Shown here piece by piece: positions 9,623 through 19,810 of a stretch of 64,000 nt of DNA (the first letter of the stretch is position 1; each line of letters opens with the position of its first letter). Under the pieces are notes generated by a model that saw only the letters and a list, made by a program, of their open reading frames with translations, made no database searches and was not told where the DNA came from. Source of the stretch: Chlamydia avium 10DC88. Lineage in GTDB: Bacteria; Chlamydiota; Chlamydiia; Chlamydiales; Chlamydiaceae. A program made the translations under genes and the position numbers. The stretch spans positions 537,416 through 601,415 of the forward strand of contig NZ_CP006571.1 of NCBI RefSeq assembly GCF_000583875.1, read 5' to 3'.

Positions 9623-11083
9623 ATGACTTACTATAAAGGGAATACTAGGAAAAATTTAGGGATTCTAGCCTTAGCAGGCATGGTAATTAGTTCCATGATT
9701 GGAGGAGGGATTTTTAGCCTTCCTCAAAATATGGCTGCTTCAGCAGGAGCAGGAGCGATTGTCTTAGCATGGATTCTTACAGGAATAGGCATGTTCTTCC
9801 TTGCTAATACCTTTAAAATCCTCTCATTATTGCGACCTGATCTAACTGCAGGGATCTATATGTATAGTCGTGAAGGCTTCGGCCCTTACGTAGGATTTAC
9901 TATTGGCTGGGGGTACTGGCTTTGCCAAATATTCGGCAATGTCGGTTATGCAGTCATGACCATGGATGCTCTTAATTATTTTTTTCCTCCCTATTTTCAG
10001 GGGGGAAATACCATACCTGCCATTCTAGGAGGATCCATCCTCATTTGGATGTTTAACTTCATTGTCCTCAAAGGAATCCGACAAGCATCATTCATCAACA
10101 TTATTGGAACCATATGCAAATTAGTTCCTTTAATTATTTTTATAATAATTACTGCTTTCATTTTTAAATTATCCATATTCAAAACTGATTTCTGGGGAAA
10201 TACAGTAACAAAATCTCAGCCGTTACTAGGTTCTGTTTCTAGCCAGCTAAAAAGCACTATGCTTGTTACTCTATGGGCATTCATTGGAATTGAAGGCGCT
10301 GTTGTTATGTCTGGAAGAGCAAAAAGTGCTTCTGACGTAGGGAAAGCAACTCTCCTTGGTTTCTTAGGATGCTTGTGTGTTTATGTTTTACTTTCCCTTC
10401 TTCCTTTTGGTTCATTACCTCAATATCAACTATCTCGCATTCCTAACCCCTCAACAGCAGGTATATTGAATATACTTGTAGGGAAATGGGGAGAAGTCTT
10501 GATGAATGTTGGTCTTCTCATTGCCATACTATCTAGTTGGTTATCCTGGACTATGATCGTCGCTGAAATCCCTTATTCTGCAGCAAAAAATGGGACCTTC
10601 CCCGAAGTTTTTGCTATAGAAAATGCTTACCATTCTCCTAAGGTATCCCTATACATTACCAGTGCGCTGATGCAAATCGTTATGCTTCTTGTCTACTTCT
10701 CCTCTAACGCATGGAATACTATGCTCAGCATTACCGGAGTCATGGTTCTTCCTGCCTACCTCGCTAGTGCAGCTTTCCTTGTTAAGCTCAGCCGAGATAA
10801 AACATATCCTAAACAAAGCTCTATAAAACCTAGGACAGCAATCTGTACAGGGATTATTGGTGTTCTCTACTCTATCTGGCTCATCTATGCAGGAGGATTA
10901 GACTACTTACTGATGGCAATTATTCTTTTAGCCCTAGGCATTCCTTTTTATATAGAAGCAGGGAAAAAGAACAACAATGCAAAAACATTCTTTTCAAAGA
11001 AAGAAATTGTAAAAATCACAATAATTGCTTTACTAGCATTATTAGCAATATTTCTCTTTTCTACAGGGAAAATTCGTTTTTAA
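9623..11083 (+). CDS. aaxC: Arginine/agmatine antiporter
   Basis: A 486-residue inner-membrane transporter of the APC superfamily with about 12 hydrophobic segments. The N-terminal [16 protein letters not shown] matches the unwound TM1 substrate motif of AdiC/ArcD-type exchangers, and [16 protein letters not shown] corresponds to TM6. It exchanges external arginine for agmatine made by AaxB, which can support acid resistance or deplete arginine. AAGGAG lies just upstream of the start. It is the last gene of the aax set; a GC-rich hairpin follows at 11100-11129. Confidence 0.93.
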   Translation: MTYYKGNTRKNLGILALAGMVISSMIGGGIFSLPQNMAASAGAGAIVLAWILTGIGMFFLANTFKILSLLRPDLTAGIYMYSREGFGPYVGFTIGWGYWLCQIFGNVGYAVMTMDALNYFFPPYFQGGNTIPAILGGSILIWMFNFIVLKGIRQASFINIIGTICKLVPLIIFIIITAFIFKLSIFKTDFWGNTVTKSQPLLGSVSSQLKSTMLVTLWAFIGIEGAVVMSGRAKSASDVGKATLLGFLGCLCVYVLLSLLPFGSLPQYQLSRIPNPSTAGILNILVGKWGEVLMNVGLLIAILSSWLSWTMIVAEIPYSAAKNGTFPEVFAIENAYHSPKVSLYITSALMQIVMLLVYFSSNAWNTMLSITGVMVLPAYLASAAFLVKLSRDKTYPKQSSIKPRTAICTGIIGVLYSIWLIYAGGLDYLLMAIILLALGIPFYIEAGKKNNNAKTFFSKKEIVKITIIALLALLAIFLFSTGKIRF

Positions 11084-11099
11084 TTACCTTGTTATACCA

Positions 11100-11129
11100 G
11101 AGAGGGAATTTCGTTGTCTTCTCCCTCTC
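11100..11129 (+). terminator. Possible terminator hairpin after aaxC
   Basis: The arms GAGAGGGA (11100-11107) and TCCCTCTC (11122-11129) are perfectly complementary over 8 bp with a 14-base loop, 16 bases after the aaxC stop. There is no strong T run after it, so it may be a weak terminator or a 3'-end stabiliser. Confidence 0.4.
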
Positions 11130-11255
11130 ACCTCTCTATTTCCTATCATTTTTTGTCCGTATTCCTGCTGTTCTTTAATGCTCCATTCTCTTATTCTCAG
11201 GAAAAGAGACGGAGAAATATCATAATATTCGGCCTGGATACTTTAAGGTAAATCT

Positions 11256-12299
11256 ATGCGTGTAGCAGTTTTAGGAGCAGGATATGCTGGGCTCTCTGTA
11301 ACCTGGCACTTACTATTGCACTCTCAAGGGACAGTAACCATAGATCTTTTTGATCCTGTTCCTATAAGTCAAGGAGCTTCAGGATTATCTTCCGGTCTTC
11401 TTCATGCCTTTACGGGGAAAAAAGCGATCAAACCTCCTCACGCAGATTTAGGAATCACTTCAACACACAGTTTAATTACAGAAGCTAGTAAAGCGCTCAA
11501 TATTCCTATCGTCCTATCCAATGGTATTATTCGTCCTGCCAGAGATGAAGAACAGGCAGAAATATTTATCAAACGAGCTGAGGAGTTTCCTCTCGAATTA
11601 GAGTGGTGGGAACAAGCACGCTGTGAAATGACAGTACCAGGTATGGTTGCTCAACTCGGGGCATTATTCATTAAAAACGGCATCACCATCAATAACCATG
11701 CGTATATTCATGGTCTTTGGGATGCTTGTGCCAATCTTGGGACACAATTTTATGATGAGCTTATTGAAAACCTCGAAGATATTCAGGAATTTTACGATAA
11801 CATTATTGTTACTCCAGGAGCAAATGCATACACTCTTCCTGAATTACGGCACTTACCCCTATCCAGCGTTAAGGGACAAATTATAGAAATTTCATGGCCT
11901 CAAGATATTGCTATGTCACAATTTAGTATTAATGGCCATAAATATATCGTAGCCAACACAGAGCAAAACACATGTATCTTAGGTGCTACCTTTGAACACA
12001 ACCAACCTGAAGCTGTTCCCGACCCCACAGTGGCTTATAATGAAATTATGCCCCCCATCCTTTCTCTATTCCCTGGTCTTCAAAATGCAGAGGTTTTAAA
12101 TTACTACGCAGGCATGCGTTCATCAAGTTCTACACGTCTACCTATAATTAGCCGAATAAAAGAACACCTCTGGTTCCTAGGTGGATTAGGATCCAAAGGT
12201 CTTCTATATCACGGGATTACCGGAGATATGCTTGCTCAGGCTGTACTAAAACAATCCACAGCTTATATCGCTAAGGAATTTTTATTTACCCCTTCATAA
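11256..12299 (+). CDS. FAD-dependent oxidoreductase, D-amino-acid-dehydrogenase-like (CT375-like)
   Basis: A 347-residue cytosolic protein of the DAO family. The dinucleotide-binding motif VAVLGAGYAGLSV is at residues 3-15, followed by an acidic DLFD at the end of the second strand. A GxSG-like SQGASGLSSGLLHAF stretch and the C-terminal YYAGMRSSSSTRLPII and GGLGSKGLLYHG fit the FAD-binding fold of DadA, ThiO and the MnmC C-terminal domain. Substrate cannot be read from sequence; D-amino acid or glycine oxidation are both possible. AAGG lies 8 bases before the ATG. Its 3' end overlaps the convergent gene by 14 bases. Confidence 0.85.
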   Translation: MRVAVLGAGYAGLSVTWHLLLHSQGTVTIDLFDPVPISQGASGLSSGLLHAFTGKKAIKPPHADLGITSTHSLITEASKALNIPIVLSNGIIRPARDEEQAEIFIKRAEEFPLELEWWEQARCEMTVPGMVAQLGALFIKNGITINNHAYIHGLWDACANLGTQFYDELIENLEDIQEFYDNIIVTPGANAYTLPELRHLPLSSVKGQIIEISWPQDIAMSQFSINGHKYIVANTEQNTCILGATFEHNQPEAVPDPTVAYNEIMPPILSLFPGLQNAEVLNYYAGMRSSSSTRLPIISRIKEHLWFLGGLGSKGLLYHGITGDMLAQAVLKQSTAYIAKEFLFTPS

Positions 12300-13112
12300 T
12301 GGTCTTATCTACAGCAGCGTGCTTCGTAAGATAAAAATCAAATGAAAAGTTAAAGAAAAAAGCCACGGCTGGTGTGAGAATAAAAGCCACAGGAATCACT
12401 AACACAAGCATCTCCACTAGAAATGCTCCTGTATGCATATCAGATAACCCAACCAAATATGACATCAAATAAAAAGAACCTAAAGCTAACCAACTACATA
12501 ACACTAGAGGTAGTATAGCTATAATAAATCCTAAAGACTGATTTAAAATATTCCCACGAAAACAGTGAATCAGTTTCATATAATCGATTCTCTCCTGATC
12601 ACTAAGAGCAGGGATACAGAAAAATAAAGAAACAAAAGCACCCAGAAATAACAATATTAAAACTGTTGATGACACATAGGGAATAAAAATAAATAGGGTG
12701 TGGAAAAACTTACCAATCCAAGGTAAAGAACTCAAAAATGTAGAGAACACAATGATAGCACTAACAAGAACCATACTAAGAAAAAACGGCATAGATACTA
12801 ATAACGACAACCATAATGATTTCCAGTTGCTATAAAATGTCTTTCTAAGCTTCTTGATTTCTCCAAGAGACTCCTGTTTCAAAAGAGAATGAACAATAAC
12901 TGCAGAAGCACAAATAATACTAAAAGAAGAGAAAAAAGAACCTAAGCCTAACGTGGGAAAAGAAAAATCTTGAGCAATATGTGTACATAACTTCAAAAAT
13001 ATTGCAAAAACAACACCAAAACAACACAAACTAGAAAAATAAAAAAGAATCTCTGTTTATTGAAAATTTTTTTAAAAGCATTTTGGCTTAAAGTATCAAA
13101 AGACTGAACCAT
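12286..13112 (-). CDS. Multi-pass membrane protein with an apparent N-terminal frameshift
   Basis: The long frame (12286-13029) begins only with a TTG lacking a ribosome site. A good ATG at 13112, preceded by GGGG, reads MVQSFDTLSQNAFKKIFNKQR and then runs to a stop in another frame. Adding one base in the T-rich stretch on the coding strand (plus-strand A runs at 13035-13039 and 13041-13046) joins the two into 275 residues with a continuous first membrane segment. The protein has about five or six hydrophobic helices and no motif I recognise. It may be a decayed gene, a slippage site or a sequencing error. It starts 21 bases after mdh on the same strand. Confidence 0.6.
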
Positions 13113-13132
13113 AGCTACCCCACACAAACACT

Positions 13133-14119
13133 CTATAATAAAGACACACTTGACTTTTCTTGAGAAATCTCATCTAAGGATATTTGAATTTTATTCTTTA
13201 TAAAAGTGTCCCAAGGCAACCCAGGAACAATTTCATAATCCCCGGAAGACAACATACGACATGGGAAACCAAAAATAATATCTTCAGGAATGCCGTACGG
13301 ATTGTAATCAGAACAAACACCAGAAGAAAACCATTCCCCCTCTTGAGGTTGGAAAATGGAACGCGCAGCCTCTGCCAACGCACGTGCTGCCGATGCCGCT
13401 GAAGACTTACCTCGAGCTTCTATAACAGCACTACCACGATTCTGAATAGAAGGAAACATAACATTTTCTAACCAATCCCGATCACTAATTACATCCACAG
13501 CAGGCCGGCCTGAAATTAAGGCTTGAGTAAAGTCTGGAACTTGTTTAGCAGAATGATTTCCCCAAATAACAATACGAGAAACATCATCTAAAGGAACTCC
13601 AGCACGATGTGCTAAAACTGCATGCATACGATTTTGATCTAGACGTAACATAGCATGAAAGTTTTTTCTATTTAATTTTGGAGCATGATTCATAGCAATC
13701 CAACAGTTGGTATTCACAGGATTGCCAACAACAAAAATCTTAGCGCTACGCTTTGCAGAAGTATTCAATACTGAACCTTGAAGAGAAAAAATCTCCCCAT
13801 TACGTTTCAGAAGATCCGAACGTTCCATACCGGGGCCACGAGGAGCTGCTCCAATGAGAAACGCAACATCAATACCGTCGAAAGCGTCTTCTAAAGAAGT
13901 AGTTACCCGCAAAGACTGTAGAAGAGGATAGGCACAATCATCCAGCTCCATACGCACTCCAGAAAGAATTCTTTCCATTCCAGGAAGATCATAAATGCGT
14001 AAATCAATACCACAATCACTACCGAATACATCACCATGAGCAAGAGAAAACAAAAAGCTATAGGCAATTTGTCCTGTTCCCCCTGTCACAGCAACACTTA
14101 ATACACGTGATGGTTTCAT
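13133..14119 (-). CDS. mdh: Malate dehydrogenase
   Basis: A 328-residue NAD-dependent enzyme interconverting malate and oxaloacetate in the cytosol. The NAD loop [11 protein letters not shown] is at residues 11-21, [15 protein letters not shown] holds the mobile substrate loop, [12 protein letters not shown] follows, and [12 protein letters not shown] contains the catalytic histidine. This is the TIM-type long malate dehydrogenase (mdhC in C. trachomatis annotation). It stands alone with ltuA 279 bases upstream on the same strand, the same order as in C. trachomatis as I recall. Confidence 0.96.
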   Translation of the reverse strand: MKPSRVLSVAVTGGTGQIAYSFLFSLAHGDVFGSDCGIDLRIYDLPGMERILSGVRMELDDCAYPLLQSLRVTTSLEDAFDGIDVAFLIGAAPRGPGMERSDLLKRNGEIFSLQGSVLNTSAKRSAKIFVVGNPVNTNCWIAMNHAPKLNRKNFHAMLRLDQNRMHAVLAHRAGVPLDDVSRIVIWGNHSAKQVPDFTQALISGRPAVDVISDRDWLENVMFPSIQNRGSAVIEARGKSSAASAARALAEAARSIFQPQEGEWFSSGVCSDYNPYGIPEDIIFGFPCRMLSSGDYEIVPGLPWDTFIKNKIQISLDEISQEKSSVSLL

Positions 14120-14398
14120 AAATCACGACTCCCTAAAACATCACAATACGATTTAAATACACAAAACCAAGAGCACCCAGATTCTCTTCTCTAGTCATCA
14201 TGACTAAAAAAACTAAAAAACTCTACATTTATTTCACAAAACTTCGCACAAGAATTCTATATTAAGACTTATGGTTTCATCTTGTTTCTGTCAAACCCTA
14301 GTTCTGCCCCAAGAAGAACTCATTGTAAAGATGTGTAATAAAACACAAAGGAAGCTCTCGTACAAAAGAAACCTCTCAAAGTCCCTTCTATACCAGCA

Positions 14399-14542
14399 CT
14401 ATGATGCAATACGATAAAAAATAGCACCTCGAGTGCCGAACCAAATTCCGGTAGCCGATTTCATCACTTGTTCACCCTTACGAGTAGGTAAAATACCGTG
14501 AATATCTAGAAAGCCCCCAGAGCGTATACGAATGAAAGACAT
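14399..14542 (-). CDS. ltuA: Late transcription unit protein A
   Basis: A short frame of 47 codons found by reading the 511-base gap between mdh and pgi. It begins ATG at 14542 with AAGGA 9 bases upstream, and its translation contains [16 protein letters not shown] and [16 protein letters not shown], which I recognise as LtuA. The position between mdh and pgi is also the one known for ltuA. It is a very small basic protein expressed late in development when reticulate bodies turn into elementary bodies; its function is unknown. Confidence 0.88.
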   Translation of the reverse strand: MSFIRIRSGGFLDIHGILPTRKGEQVMKSATGIWFGTRGAIFYRIAS

Positions 14543-14630
14543 GGCTGTTCATCCTTATTTAAAAAAAGAAGGCTCTATTATACCACAAAGATGATTAAAA
14601 TATGAGGGGGAAAAGCCCTTCCCCTAGGAA

Positions 14631-16223
14631 TCAAAAATCCTTCGCTGAGCCCATGTTAAAAAGCTTTAACATAGCCTCTGCTTCCGAAAAATCTTCTTTT
14701 AGAGTCTTGCCTTGCATAATCTCTACAATCTGTTGAGCTAATTCTTTCCCTAGAGTTACCCCCTCCTGATCAAAAGAATTAATCCCCCAACAAAATCCCT
14801 GGAATACAATCTTATGCTCATAGAAAGCTAGAAGAGCTCCCAAAGTATAAGGTTCCAGTCTATCGGCTACAAGAAGAGACGAAGGACGATTACCTCTAAA
14901 TTCTTTATTCGGGTTCGTGTTGGGTTTTCCCCTAGCTAAAGCAAGTGACTGAGCCACCATATTGGCGAACAATTTCTGAGAAGAGCTACTTCCCCCAAGA
15001 ACACAATCCCATCCTCGTTGATTCCTACGGAAACCAATAAACTCTACAGGAGCAATATCACTACCCTGATGGAGATACTGGAAAAAAGAATGTTGGCTAT
15101 TTGTCCCCACTTCTCCCCAAAGAATGGGACTTGTGGGGAAACAAATTTTTTCTCCTGCTTGAGAAACACTTTTCCCGTTAGACTCCATAGTACATTGCTG
15201 CAAATGTGCAGGGAAATAAGACAACCCTGTGGAATAAGGAACCACTACTGACGTGGGATAACGTAAAAAATTCCGATTCCAAACTCCTATCATTGCTGAC
15301 AGCATAGGAAGATTGTTATGCATGCGTGGCTCTAAAGCAACTGCATCCATGGCTGCAGCGCCCCTTAGGAACTCAGCAAAAACATCAATTCCAAATGCAA
15401 AACCTAAAACAACTCCTCCTACCATAGAAGTTGAGGAATACCTTCCTCCAATGCTATCCCATATATGAAAAACTTCTAAGTATTTTTCTGTAGTATCCAT
15501 GGGGCTGCCTTCACACGTTACAGAAATACAGTGGTCACGAAACTTCAATCCCTGTTTTGTAAAATATTCAGAAATAAGTTCTTCATTAATCGCTGTCTCT
15601 AATGTGGTCCCCGACTTAGACACAGTAACAACTAATGTCTTAGAACAATCTATCTGTTGCAGAATCTCAGCAGCATTATCAGGATCGATATTAGATACAA
15701 AGTAAACATGTTTATCAGAAGAACAGCATCCTTTTAAGGCTGTATATAAAGCTTTAGGCCCTAATTCAGACCCCCCGATACCAATCTGTACTAAAGTCGT
15801 AAAAGAAGAGCGCATTTTAATCAAAAATTGTTCTAAACGCTGAGCCTCTATCTTTGACCTCAATGCAATATCTGCAGCTTGCCCTTGCAAAGGAAGATCC
15901 CTAACCCAAGCACGCGTTGCTGTATGCAAAGCAGAACGTGACTCACTAGGGAAATGATCTATATAATTCACAACTTCGCCATTTTGCATAGCTTGCATAG
16001 ATTCATGCAAACCACGTTCATTAGATAAGTCAGATAGCGCCGTTAAAATTCCTTCATCTACACGTTCTGTAGCATAACTCAAGGTAAATCCTTCTATAGA
16101 TAAAGAAAAATCCTCTATTCTCTTACGAGAGATTATTCCTGGGATAGTAAGATCCACAGGATTTATAGCTAAATCTTGCAATATCTGTGTTGAGGAACAA
16201 TCTAAAAAGCTCTTCTTATCCAT
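14631..16223 (-). CDS. pgi: Glucose-6-phosphate isomerase
   Basis: 530 residues; interconverts glucose-6-phosphate and fructose-6-phosphate in glycolysis. The phosphoglucose-isomerase signatures are present: GIGGSELGPKALY, VSKSGTTLET, and WDSIGGRYSSTSMVGG, with the catalytic region GEVGTNSQHSFFQYLHQG near residue 375. Start ATG at 16223 has GAGGT 6 bases upstream. It lies divergently from xerD, with 77 bases between the two starts. Confidence 0.97.
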   Translation of the reverse strand: MDKKSFLDCSSTQILQDLAINPVDLTIPGIISRKRIEDFSLSIEGFTLSYATERVDEGILTALSDLSNERGLHESMQAMQNGEVVNYIDHFPSESRSALHTATRAWVRDLPLQGQAADIALRSKIEAQRLEQFLIKMRSSFTTLVQIGIGGSELGPKALYTALKGCCSSDKHVYFVSNIDPDNAAEILQQIDCSKTLVVTVSKSGTTLETAINEELISEYFTKQGLKFRDHCISVTCEGSPMDTTEKYLEVFHIWDSIGGRYSSTSMVGGVVLGFAFGIDVFAEFLRGAAAMDAVALEPRMHNNLPMLSAMIGVWNRNFLRYPTSVVVPYSTGLSYFPAHLQQCTMESNGKSVSQAGEKICFPTSPILWGEVGTNSQHSFFQYLHQGSDIAPVEFIGFRRNQRGWDCVLGGSSSSQKLFANMVAQSLALARGKPNTNPNKEFRGNRPSSLLVADRLEPYTLGALLAFYEHKIVFQGFCWGINSFDQEGVTLGKELAQQIVEIMQGKTLKEDFSEAEAMLKLFNMGSAKDF

Positions 16224-16300
16224 GATTTACCTCATCGCTTAAAAACTACATAATTACATATACTGCAAATTATACAAGAGGAAGTTGACTTCTAACGAAT

Positions 16301-17191
16301 ATGACAAAATTTAGCACTGCTATTTTAGAACAATTTATTCTTTTCTTATCTGTTGATCGTGGTCTTAGTCAAAACTCAATTTCTGCTTACTACCAAGATA
16401 TTACACTATTTTTAAAAATAACCTCCATTACATCACCCGAAGAAATTTCGCAAGATAGTGTCTATCTCTTCGTAGAAAAATTACATCAACGCAACGAAGC
16501 AGAGTCTACTCTAGCACGCCGCCTCATTGCTCTAAAAGTATTCTTCCGTTTCCTAAAGGGATCCCAACTCTTGTCCAATCCTCCAAAAATTGATCATCCT
16601 AAAATTTGGAAGCGATTGCCCTCAGTGCTTTCCATTGAAGAAGTCGATGCTCTCCTCCAAGTTCCAAGAACCTTGCAGATCTCTCCAGCTATTGCTTCTC
16701 GTGATCATGCTATTCTCTATACCCTCTATTCAACAGGTATCCGTGTCTCTGAACTCTGCGGATTATATATTAGCGACGTTAGCGACGATTATATTCGCAT
16801 AACAGGGAAAGGAGAGAAAACACGCCTCGTTCCCCTAGGGAAATTAGCCAGCCATGCCATAGATGCATATCTATGTTCCTTTCGTGAATGCTTTCAAAAA
16901 CACTTTCCCCAGGAACCACATCTCTTTCTATCCATAAGGGGGAAGAAACTCGAACGCTCTTGTGTGTGGAGAAGAATTCATTACTATGCCAAACAAATTA
17001 CCCATAAACGTGTATCTCCTCACTCTTTAAGACATGCTTTTGCTACCCATTTACTGAATAATAAAGCTGATCTCAGAGTCATTCAAGAAATGCTTGGCCA
17101 CGCATGCATCGCATCTACGGAAATTTATACCCACGTTGCTGCAGATTCTCTAATACAGAACTTCCTGACATACCACCCACGTAATCCCTAG
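16301..17191 (+). CDS. xerD: Site-specific tyrosine recombinase
   Basis: 296 residues with the core-binding domain at about 1-95 and the catalytic domain at 105-290. The catalytic set is complete: Arg148 (STGIRVSE), Lys170 (GKGEK), His241 and Arg244 (HSLRH), His267 (LGHAC) and Tyr276 (EIYTHV). XerC and XerD resolve chromosome dimers at dif during division. I favour XerD over XerC from length and from the gene's recalled position next to CT863; the two are similar, so the exact name is less certain than the family. It overlaps the convergent small gene by 4 bases. Confidence 0.87.
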   Translation: MTKFSTAILEQFILFLSVDRGLSQNSISAYYQDITLFLKITSITSPEEISQDSVYLFVEKLHQRNEAESTLARRLIALKVFFRFLKGSQLLSNPPKIDHPKIWKRLPSVLSIEEVDALLQVPRTLQISPAIASRDHAILYTLYSTGIRVSELCGLYISDVSDDYIRITGKGEKTRLVPLGKLASHAIDAYLCSFRECFQKHFPQEPHLFLSIRGKKLERSCVWRRIHYYAKQITHKRVSPHSLRHAFATHLLNNKADLRVIQEMLGHACIASTEIYTHVAADSLIQNFLTYHPRNP

Positions 17192-17472
17192 TCACAATAA
17201 TAAAAAAAGATACCATTCTCTAAGCGAGAGTAGCATTCCTCTTCTCCCGAAGACGCAAATCCCTCATAAGTATCAGGATAGTAATATCCATAGTCATAGG
17301 GATAATAAAAACTATAAGGAGCAGCATTATCATTTTCTTGAAATTGTAGACCTACAATCGGAATTACCCGAACAGAGGAATGAGATTCTAAAATTCGAGG
17401 ATTTTCTCCAACAGCTAAGGAGAAGCAACAACTTAAGTAACAATAAATAAATGACTTAAGGACTTTCTTCAT
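17188..17472 (-). CDS. Small secreted Tyr-rich protein
   Basis: I do not recognise it. From the ATG at 17472, preceded by GAGG 9 bases upstream, it encodes 94 residues; a TTG at 17493 would add seven. A signal peptide is clear: KKV, a hydrophobic Cys-rich stretch (FIYCYLSCCFSLAVG), then a likely cleavage near residue 23. The mature part has a striking aromatic cluster, FYYPYDYGYYYPDTY, and ends in cysteines (CYS...YYCD) that could form a disulphide. It probably faces the periplasm or outer envelope. Confidence 0.65.
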   Translation of the reverse strand: MKKVLKSFIYCYLSCCFSLAVGENPRILESHSSVRVIPIVGLQFQENDNAAPYSFYYPYDYGYYYPDTYEGFASSGEEECYSRLENGIFFYYCD

Positions 17473-17559
17473 AAAATCCCTCAAAAAATCCAAAAACTCT
17501 AATTTTTATTTTACTACGAATTAACAATTTCAAGACGTTTCAAGTGAAGAATAGGGAAA

Positions 17560-17641
17560 TGCCCAGGATAGGACTTGAACCTACATGCCGCAAAGCACTG
17601 GATCCTAAATCCAGCGTGTCTACCAATTTCACCACCTGGGC
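17560..17641 (-). tRNA. tRNA-Leu (anticodon UAG)
   Basis: On the minus strand the 82-base sequence pairs GCCCAGG with CCTGGGC, plus discriminator A. The anticodon stem CTGGA/TCCAG encloses TTTAGGA, giving anticodon UAG, which reads CUA and related leucine codons. The long variable arm typical of tRNA-Leu and the T loop TTCAAGT are present. No CCA is encoded. Confidence 0.95.
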
Positions 17642-17839
17642 AAAAATACACTATTAAGGTGAAGAAAACTTTCACCGTATTTTGAAGACTTAATCTGTTT
17701 TTGTAAATAAAAAACCCTGAGTAGAATTTTCATACGTACACCACCTAAATCCCTTATAATCAAACTTGCATGAAAATGAAGTTTTTTATAATTTTCATCT
17801 TCTTGGTCTCTATAAATTTTTACTCTGACTAATTTTAGT

Positions 17840-19282
17840 ATGAATACACCTTTGCCATCTGCTGTTCCTTCTACGAATGTAGTATTGAAAGAAGACACCT
17901 CTGCTGCTTCTTCGTCATCTACCGGTGGCAATATATTTAAAACCGCGACAGGAGAAGTAACCCTATCCCTATCTCCTCCCGACAATGCTAACGCCTCTCT
18001 TGTCTCCTTAAATCAAGTAGCATTCTCTCAATTTTTCTCTTCGGAAACAGCTAGTCCGTTCTTACAAGAATTCAGCTCTCATAATCTTGTATTCCTTACT
18101 CCTGAAATGGTGGATATCGAGATCCAGTTATCCGATTTATTACAAGCCTTAGAAAATATGGAGACTCAGGAGACTCAAATACAAAATACTTCGCCTGCAG
18201 TAAAGACAAGTGATCAACAAAAACCAGCTTCATCTAACACAACTCTAAATAAAAAAGATGGTTCTATATCACCTAAGGAAACACTAAGATCTTCTAGTAA
18301 AAATAATTTAAGCTCCTCTCTCTCCAAATCTATTAGAACCCAAGAATCTTCTTCATCTCCTATCTCTTTTTCTTCCTTAAGACAATCTTCTAGTCTCTCT
18401 AAGCTTCCCTTTGCTACTCAACCACAACGTACGCAAAAAGAAAATGAGCAGCCCTCGATAAAACTTTCTACTACACCTGCACCACTCTTGGATAAAAAAC
18501 ATGAGACTATTGCTATGACAAAATCTCAGGAGTCTCAACAAAACCAAAAACATCGCGAACATCAACAAGAGAAGCAAAAAGATCAGCAAGAAGATAAAGA
18601 TCAAGATGAACATCATAACAAAAAGAACTCTCGATCAAAAGTTACAAAAATCCAAGAAAACTCTTTAGGCCTATCTGTTGTTAACCTTCGTTATGCCTCT
18701 GATATACGTCAAACAAAACAACAAGAAGTGCGTAATGAAGATAAAAAGACTTTTCAAAGAAAACCTCCTTCTCCAATGTCTTTATTTACTGCAAAATCAC
18801 CTTCTTCTTTAGAATTCCAACCAATTCAAACTCCAAAAATTGAAAATGTGTTCGTTAGTTTTATGCGATTAATGGCACGAATTTTAGGGCAAGCAGAAGC
18901 AGAAGCTCATGAATTATATCTTCGTGTTAAGGAACGTACAGATAACGTAGATAAACTCACATTATTACTTTCAAAAATTAATGCCGAGAAAGGAGAAATC
19001 AATTGGGAAAAAAATGCAGAAATGAAAGCTCTTGTAGACCAAGTAAAAAAATTAGATGTAACCATCGATAATAATACTTATTGCTGGTCTGAAGAAGAAA
19101 AAAAACTTCTTAAAGAAAATATTCAAATGCGCAAAGAAAACATGGAAAAAATCACTCAATTAGAACGTACAGATATGCAGAGGCACTTACAAGAAGTTTC
19201 ACAATGTCATCAAGCACGTTCTAATGTCCTGAAACTACTTAAAGAACTCATGGATACCTTTATTTATAACTTGCGACCATGA
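17840..19282 (+). CDS. Type III secretion-associated protein, CT863-like
   Basis: 480 residues, first of four genes in a type III cluster. Residues 1-200 are Ser/Thr/Pro-rich and look disordered. A charged Gln/His/Lys/Glu stretch lies at about 230-262. From about 330 to the end the protein is helical with coiled-coil character (VKKLDVTIDN, EEKKLLKENIQMRKE). No enzymatic motif is visible. The stop overlaps the chaperone start by 4 bases, so it could be a client of that chaperone or a secreted protein. The name is from gene order as recalled in C. trachomatis (CT863-CT862-CT861-CT860). Confidence 0.7.
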   Translation: MNTPLPSAVPSTNVVLKEDTSAASSSSTGGNIFKTATGEVTLSLSPPDNANASLVSLNQVAFSQFFSSETASPFLQEFSSHNLVFLTPEMVDIEIQLSDLLQALENMETQETQIQNTSPAVKTSDQQKPASSNTTLNKKDGSISPKETLRSSSKNNLSSSLSKSIRTQESSSSPISFSSLRQSSSLSKLPFATQPQRTQKENEQPSIKLSTTPAPLLDKKHETIAMTKSQESQQNQKHREHQQEKQKDQQEDKDQDEHHNKKNSRSKVTKIQENSLGLSVVNLRYASDIRQTKQQEVRNEDKKTFQRKPPSPMSLFTAKSPSSLEFQPIQTPKIENVFVSFMRLMARILGQAEAEAHELYLRVKERTDNVDKLTLLLSKINAEKGEINWEKNAEMKALVDQVKKLDVTIDNNTYCWSEEEKKLLKENIQMRKENMEKITQLERTDMQRHLQEVSQCHQARSNVLKLLKELMDTFIYNLRP

Positions 19283-19800
19283 CCCCTTATTTAAAATACT
19301 TATTAGAAAAAATTTCCTCTTCTCGAAATGAAGAGTACCCATTTCCTGATGACTTGGAAAGCTATCTTGCTGGGTATATCCCAAATAAAGATATACCTTT
19401 AGATACATACCAAAAAGTTTTTAAGATCTCTTCTGAAGATCTAGAGCAGGTATATAAGGAGGGGTACTCTGCGTATTTAAATAAGCAGTATGAAGATAGT
19501 AGTACTACTTTTCGATGGCTAGTTTTTTTTAATCCTTTTGTTTCTAAATTTTGGTTTTCTTTAGGAGCTTCTTTGCACATGCAGGAATTTTATTCTCAGG
19601 CTTTACATGCTTATGGAGTCACTGCTATTTTAAGAGAAAAAGATCCTTACCCTCATTATTATGCTTACATTTGTTATACTCTTATGGATAAACCCGAAGA
19701 GGCAAATAAAGCTTTAGAACTCGCTTGGGAACGTGCAAAACATCATCATGCATATCAAGATCTCAAAGCAGAAATTTTAAATATTAAAAACCACGTATAA
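19279..19800 (+). CDS. Type III secretion chaperone, LcrH/SycD family (CT862, Scc3-like)
   Basis: A 173-residue protein of the class II translocator-chaperone family with tetratricopeptide repeats: GYSAYLNKQYEDSSTTFRWLVFFNPF, FSLGASLHMQEFYSQALHAYGVTA and HYYAYICYTLMDKPEEANKALELAW are three consecutive units covering about residues 60-160. Such chaperones bind hydrophobic translocators in the cytosol before secretion. The gene sits directly before the two translocator genes, which supports that role. It starts in the ATGA overlap with the preceding gene. Confidence 0.88.
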   Translation: MTPYLKYLLEKISSSRNEEYPFPDDLESYLAGYIPNKDIPLDTYQKVFKISSEDLEQVYKEGYSAYLNKQYEDSSTTFRWLVFFNPFVSKFWFSLGASLHMQEFYSQALHAYGVTAILREKDPYPHYYAYICYTLMDKPEEANKALELAWERAKHHHAYQDLKAEILNIKNHV

Positions 19801-19810
19801 TTTTATAGCT

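Noticed and set aside
18377-18616. Hydrophobic 79-residue frame opposite the CT863-like gene
   Set aside because: It is the complement of a Gln/Asp/Lys/His-rich repeat, which naturally yields Leu/Phe/Ile codons; no start signals.
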